This document shows, piece by piece, positions 43,420 to 45,850 of a stretch of DNA of 45,850 nucleotides. The position numbers were made by a program, and so were the translations under genes. The DNA lies in IMG/VR virus record IMGVR_UViG_3300037070_001164, positions 1-45,850 of that record; one strand, written 5' to 3'. The first letter of the stretch is position 1. Each line of letters starts with the position of its first letter. The DNA is from a virus. Under the pieces are notes generated by a model that searched no databases, was not told where the DNA came from, and saw nothing but the letters and a program-made list of their open reading frames with translations.

Positions 43420-45547
43420 TCGAGTCCTTTTGTCGTGGAGTAACTGTCGGTCCATCCGGATTGCCTTTAGTCTCGGAAAGCAAATAGACACCGCGAGCAC
43501 TTGCCGCGGCTGATGCCATGTACGTTGCGTCCAGCCAGTGATTGTTTTCACTGACGGGATGCCAGTACGTTTTCAACCCCTTGCCTTCCTTGAACTCACT
43601 GACTAACTCTTCTGCCACAACGTGCTGTGCAAAGGATGTGTGCTTTCGGTCGCCTGGCTGAGTGAACAGAGACAACGCCCCACGTCTCAGGAAGTTCTGG
43701 TCGTCAAATGTTGGCGTCAAAAACCGTTCATGCACAAATTGTTTCCAATAGTCCGTATCGAGTTCGTAGAGCCAAAGGTGCTGTGCTTCCTGATAGGCAG
43801 CGTGTAAATGACTCCCCGGCTTGATCTTGTCTGTTTCGGTCGTCTTGTCGCGATATGCCCCGAGGCCCTTTGAAACAAAGAACGGGGCACCGTGTACCGA
43901 CCGCACAAATTCATAGGCGGCATCTGTGAATGTGCCAGAGTCAACAAATACCGCGTCAACATTTCGCCGCGCGCCAGCCGCATCCACATATTGCTTGGCC
44001 AGCAGTTCGTCCCGCCAGTTGAGCAGTGTTTTGTAAATCTGTGGCTCGCTTGATTCATTATCCATCGCCCTGTCAGTGCCAGTAACTTCGGCGCGTCCAT
44101 AGTCAACAACGCACCCGCCGGCCCCTTTCCACCACGCGATCACAACCCAGTGACAGAGATACTTTCCGAGGTCAATTGCCGCCGTGACGCACGAAGCGTT
44201 TGCTGGTAACTGCATCCGGTCCATCCCGCTCAGGCGACCCGCCACCATCTGCCACGTCAGCCCGTTGCCTTGTGGTCCAACGTCTTCAGGCGGATCGTTA
44301 TCAATCTCAGTGGCAACAGTCTTTTCGCCCCAGTCGGCCACTTTGTTGTAATACGACTGGATGGCTGACAACTCCAATGGCTCGCCATCCTCGTGCAAGT
44401 CCCCGTCGAATGATGATCGATTGCTGATTTCGCAATCCCGCTCGATCTCCTGCTGATTGTCTCGCCAGTATCGAAACGCCTCTCGTGCATCCGGGTCGCT
44501 TTCGTGCCGCTCGATTCGCATCCGCAGGTATTCCTGCACCAGGTCCATGCGATCTGGCGGCTTGATCATCTTTCGGTATCTCTTGCCTTTCCAGTTTGGT
44601 TTTTTCTTTGGGTCAGTGAACTTGAACGCCACACATTTGCGATTCTGAATTGTGCAGAGAAACACTCTCGCGACTCGCTTCGCTGATGCCGCCAGCCCTG
44701 CAATATCCTGCTCAATTATCTGTTCGTTTTTTTCAATCAATGGATCTGAGGCTGCAGCTTCTCGGTCTTCAATGTCGTCAATGATTGCGATGTCCGGGCG
44801 GATGTCCCGAAAGTTCGTGCCGCGAATACCACCGTCGATTCCAACCGACCCGAGCACCTGGCCGCCAGCTGCCGATTCAAGGAACTCCGGCCAGTCGTCT
44901 GGGAGTTGATGCCGGCCGATTCGCGGATAGATAAGATGGTCCGCCGCCAGTTCCAAGTTTGAAAACTCTCCAGCTACCGTTTGCATTCGAGCCCGAGACG
45001 ACCAGCCGCCAACCGCCCGAAACGGCAAGCAGATTTCCGGGAAGTCGTCGAGTAGCAATTGTGACTGTTGCATCTTTTCGCGAACGAACCGCAGTTCACC
45101 TTCACTCTTCCGCTGATTCTTTCCGATCACAATTGGAAATGATGCCAGCCCTTTGAGCGTCAGAAACAACGCCGTGTAAATTGCGAGTTTGGTTTTCCCC
45201 TCTCCGCGTGTTCCGGCAATTGCCTGATCCCCGCCATACAATGCGGCTCGGACGATGCTCTCGTGCATGTCGCGCCGGTCGGTGGTGAACGGTTCAAAAA
45301 ACACCTCTGGGAAATACGTCGTCAGAAATAACTCACCATTCTGCATTGCGTCGAAACGGCGGTTCGGTTCCTTTGGCGATGGGATCTTCAGGTCCCGCTC
45401 TGACGCCCTGGCTTTAGCCTTCCGATCCCGATCCTTCCCTCTCTCGTCCTGAATCAGCAGTTGTTGCGTTTCCGGATGCGAGTTGAGCAAGTGTTCCAGG
45501 CGGGATGTGCTTAATGAGTTCAAGTAATCTAAGACGTCTTGCGTCAT
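43313..45547 (-). CDS. terL: Terminase large subunit
   Basis: This 744-aa DNA-packaging motor has Walker A GTRGEGKT at 112-119 and Walker B with catalytic acid AIIDDIED at 254-261. A C-terminal nuclease-like domain starts with TAAIDLGKYLCHWVVIAWW at about 440 (first Asp). VFVDSGTF and the later NNHWLDATYMAS helix complete it. The start (MTQDVLDYLNSLSTSR) overlaps the small-subunit candidate by about 134 nt. The last 100 residues are basic and Pro/Gly-rich. The gene is followed by two zinc-binding proteins. It is full length, though larger than most terminases. Confidence 0.88.
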   Translation of the reverse strand: MTQDVLDYLNSLSTSRLEHLLNSHPETQQLLIQDERGKDRDRKAKARASERDLKIPSPKEPNRRFDAMQNGELFLTTYFPEVFFEPFTTDRRDMHESIVRAALYGGDQAIAGTRGEGKTKLAIYTALFLTLKGLASFPIVIGKNQRKSEGELRFVREKMQQSQLLLDDFPEICLPFRAVGGWSSRARMQTVAGEFSNLELAADHLIYPRIGRHQLPDDWPEFLESAAGGQVLGSVGIDGGIRGTNFRDIRPDIAIIDDIEDREAAASDPLIEKNEQIIEQDIAGLAASAKRVARVFLCTIQNRKCVAFKFTDPKKKPNWKGKRYRKMIKPPDRMDLVQEYLRMRIERHESDPDAREAFRYWRDNQQEIERDCEISNRSSFDGDLHEDGEPLELSAIQSYYNKVADWGEKTVATEIDNDPPEDVGPQGNGLTWQMVAGRLSGMDRMQLPANASCVTAAIDLGKYLCHWVVIAWWKGAGGCVVDYGRAEVTGTDRAMDNESSEPQIYKTLLNWRDELLAKQYVDAAGARRNVDAVFVDSGTFTDAAYEFVRSVHGAPFFVSKGLGAYRDKTTETDKIKPGSHLHAAYQEAQHLWLYELDTDYWKQFVHERFLTPTFDDQNFLRRGALSLFTQPGDRKHTSFAQHVVAEELVSEFKEGKGLKTYWHPVSENNHWLDATYMASAAASARGVYLLSETKGNPDGPTVTPRQKDSNEQAAQKPPAGKPAGQRHGVPKKRPGGWVASLRKR

Positions 45548-45770
45548 CTACTGCCTGCTTTTTGATTGCCACTTCTTCGCGCTTCAGGTCGGCCACATCT
45601 GCGCGAATCAGCGCCTCGAATGCTTTGACCTTCATTTGATCGTCGCCAACTTCGATCACTCGAAACATGGCGTCGATTGCGTCTTGTCTCTTTTGGCCGC
45701 GTCCTGTTAGCCACCCGTGCGTCAGGGCTCGTCCAACCAGCTTCACGTCCGCGAGCGAGTTAAGCTCCAT
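45414..45770 (-). CDS. Terminase small subunit-like protein
   Basis: This 118-aa protein starts MELNSLADVKLVGRALTHGWLTGRGQK, with GAGGGG 5 nt before the ATG at 45770. The N-terminal helical segment can serve as a DNA-binding module, and the following helices (EVGDDQMKVKAFEALIRADVADLKREEVA) could oligomerise. Its position directly before the large subunit is standard for a small terminase, but sequence similarity to known ones is not evident. The long overlap with the large subunit in another frame is unusual. Confidence 0.6.
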   Translation of the reverse strand: MELNSLADVKLVGRALTHGWLTGRGQKRQDAIDAMFRVIEVGDDQMKVKAFEALIRADVADLKREEVAIKKQAVDDARRLRLLELIKHIPPGTLAQLASGNATTADSGREREGSGSEG

Positions 45771-45850
45771 TGCGGCCCCTCACCCCAAACACAGCGATTG
45801 GACGGACAGACTTTCAGTAAAGGATTCGGGGCTTTCCTGACCGCACAGAG

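Larger units (their letters stand above)
1..45850 (-). mobile_element. Tailed-phage genome or prophage, all genes on minus strand
   Basis: The window carries terminase, portal, protease-capsid, tail tube, tail chaperone, tape measure, repressor, replication and recombination genes in a typical siphovirus module order, read right to left. No convincing plus-strand gene was found. The first gene ends at 52 and the last begins at 45770, so the contig ends fall outside genes. No rRNA or host housekeeping gene is visible. Whether this is a free phage, a prophage or a metagenomic contig cannot be decided from the sequence alone. Confidence 0.85.

Overview
The window looks like a tailed-phage (siphovirus-type) genome or prophage. 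Every gene I can support lies on the minus strand, packed with start/stop overlaps, over essentially the whole 45.85 kb. A planctomycete or similar host is an inference from protein style: a papain-like C1A protease, Cys-rich structural proteins, Pro/Asp/Glu linkers and a CsrA homologue. I cannot confirm the host. A 9-bp direct repeat at the two ends hints that the contig may be complete or circular.

Layout in the direction of transcription (right to left). 45.8-42.6 kb: terminase small-like and large subunits, zinc-ribbon proteins and a gpW-like protein. 42.6-38.6 kb: portal and a prohead protease-major capsid fusion. 38.5-32.3 kb: structural proteins, head-tail joining, tail tube, tail assembly chaperone with a -1 frameshift site, and a short tape measure. 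32.3-25.5 kb: distal tail or baseplate candidates, a Cys-rich protein, a double glycosyltransferase, a methyltransferase and a small membrane protein. 25.4-19.1 kb: a CI-like repressor with a leaderless-type promoter, small regulators, CsrA, a RecT-like protein, a T5orf172 protein, and a replication protein containing iteron-like repeats.

19.07-9.37 kb is the main discovery: a complete-looking integron inside the phage. It has an IntI-type integrase (9374-10363), a candidate attI at about 10551, and 16 attC sites spaced over 8.2 kb, delimiting 16 cassettes. attC orientation relative to intI is canonical, but every cassette ORF is reversed, so it reads toward intI with the phage. Each attC hairpin therefore sits in the 5' leader of a cassette gene just ahead of its ribosome binding site. 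In 14 of 16 sites the hairpin loop shows GGA, the core of CsrA recognition, and the phage encodes its own CsrA. Cassette contents include an N4/N6 DNA methyltransferase, a Gp37/Gp68-type protein, a possible toxin-antitoxin operon, zinc-ribbon proteins, many small unknowns, and a tRNA-like gene whose anticodon loop is only 4 nt.

9.1-0.05 kb holds small membrane proteins, a secreted Pro-rich protein, a C1A protease, a thioredoxin-methyltransferase fusion, and large beta-helix or fibre proteins. No other phage integrase is visible, so IntI may also serve the phage.
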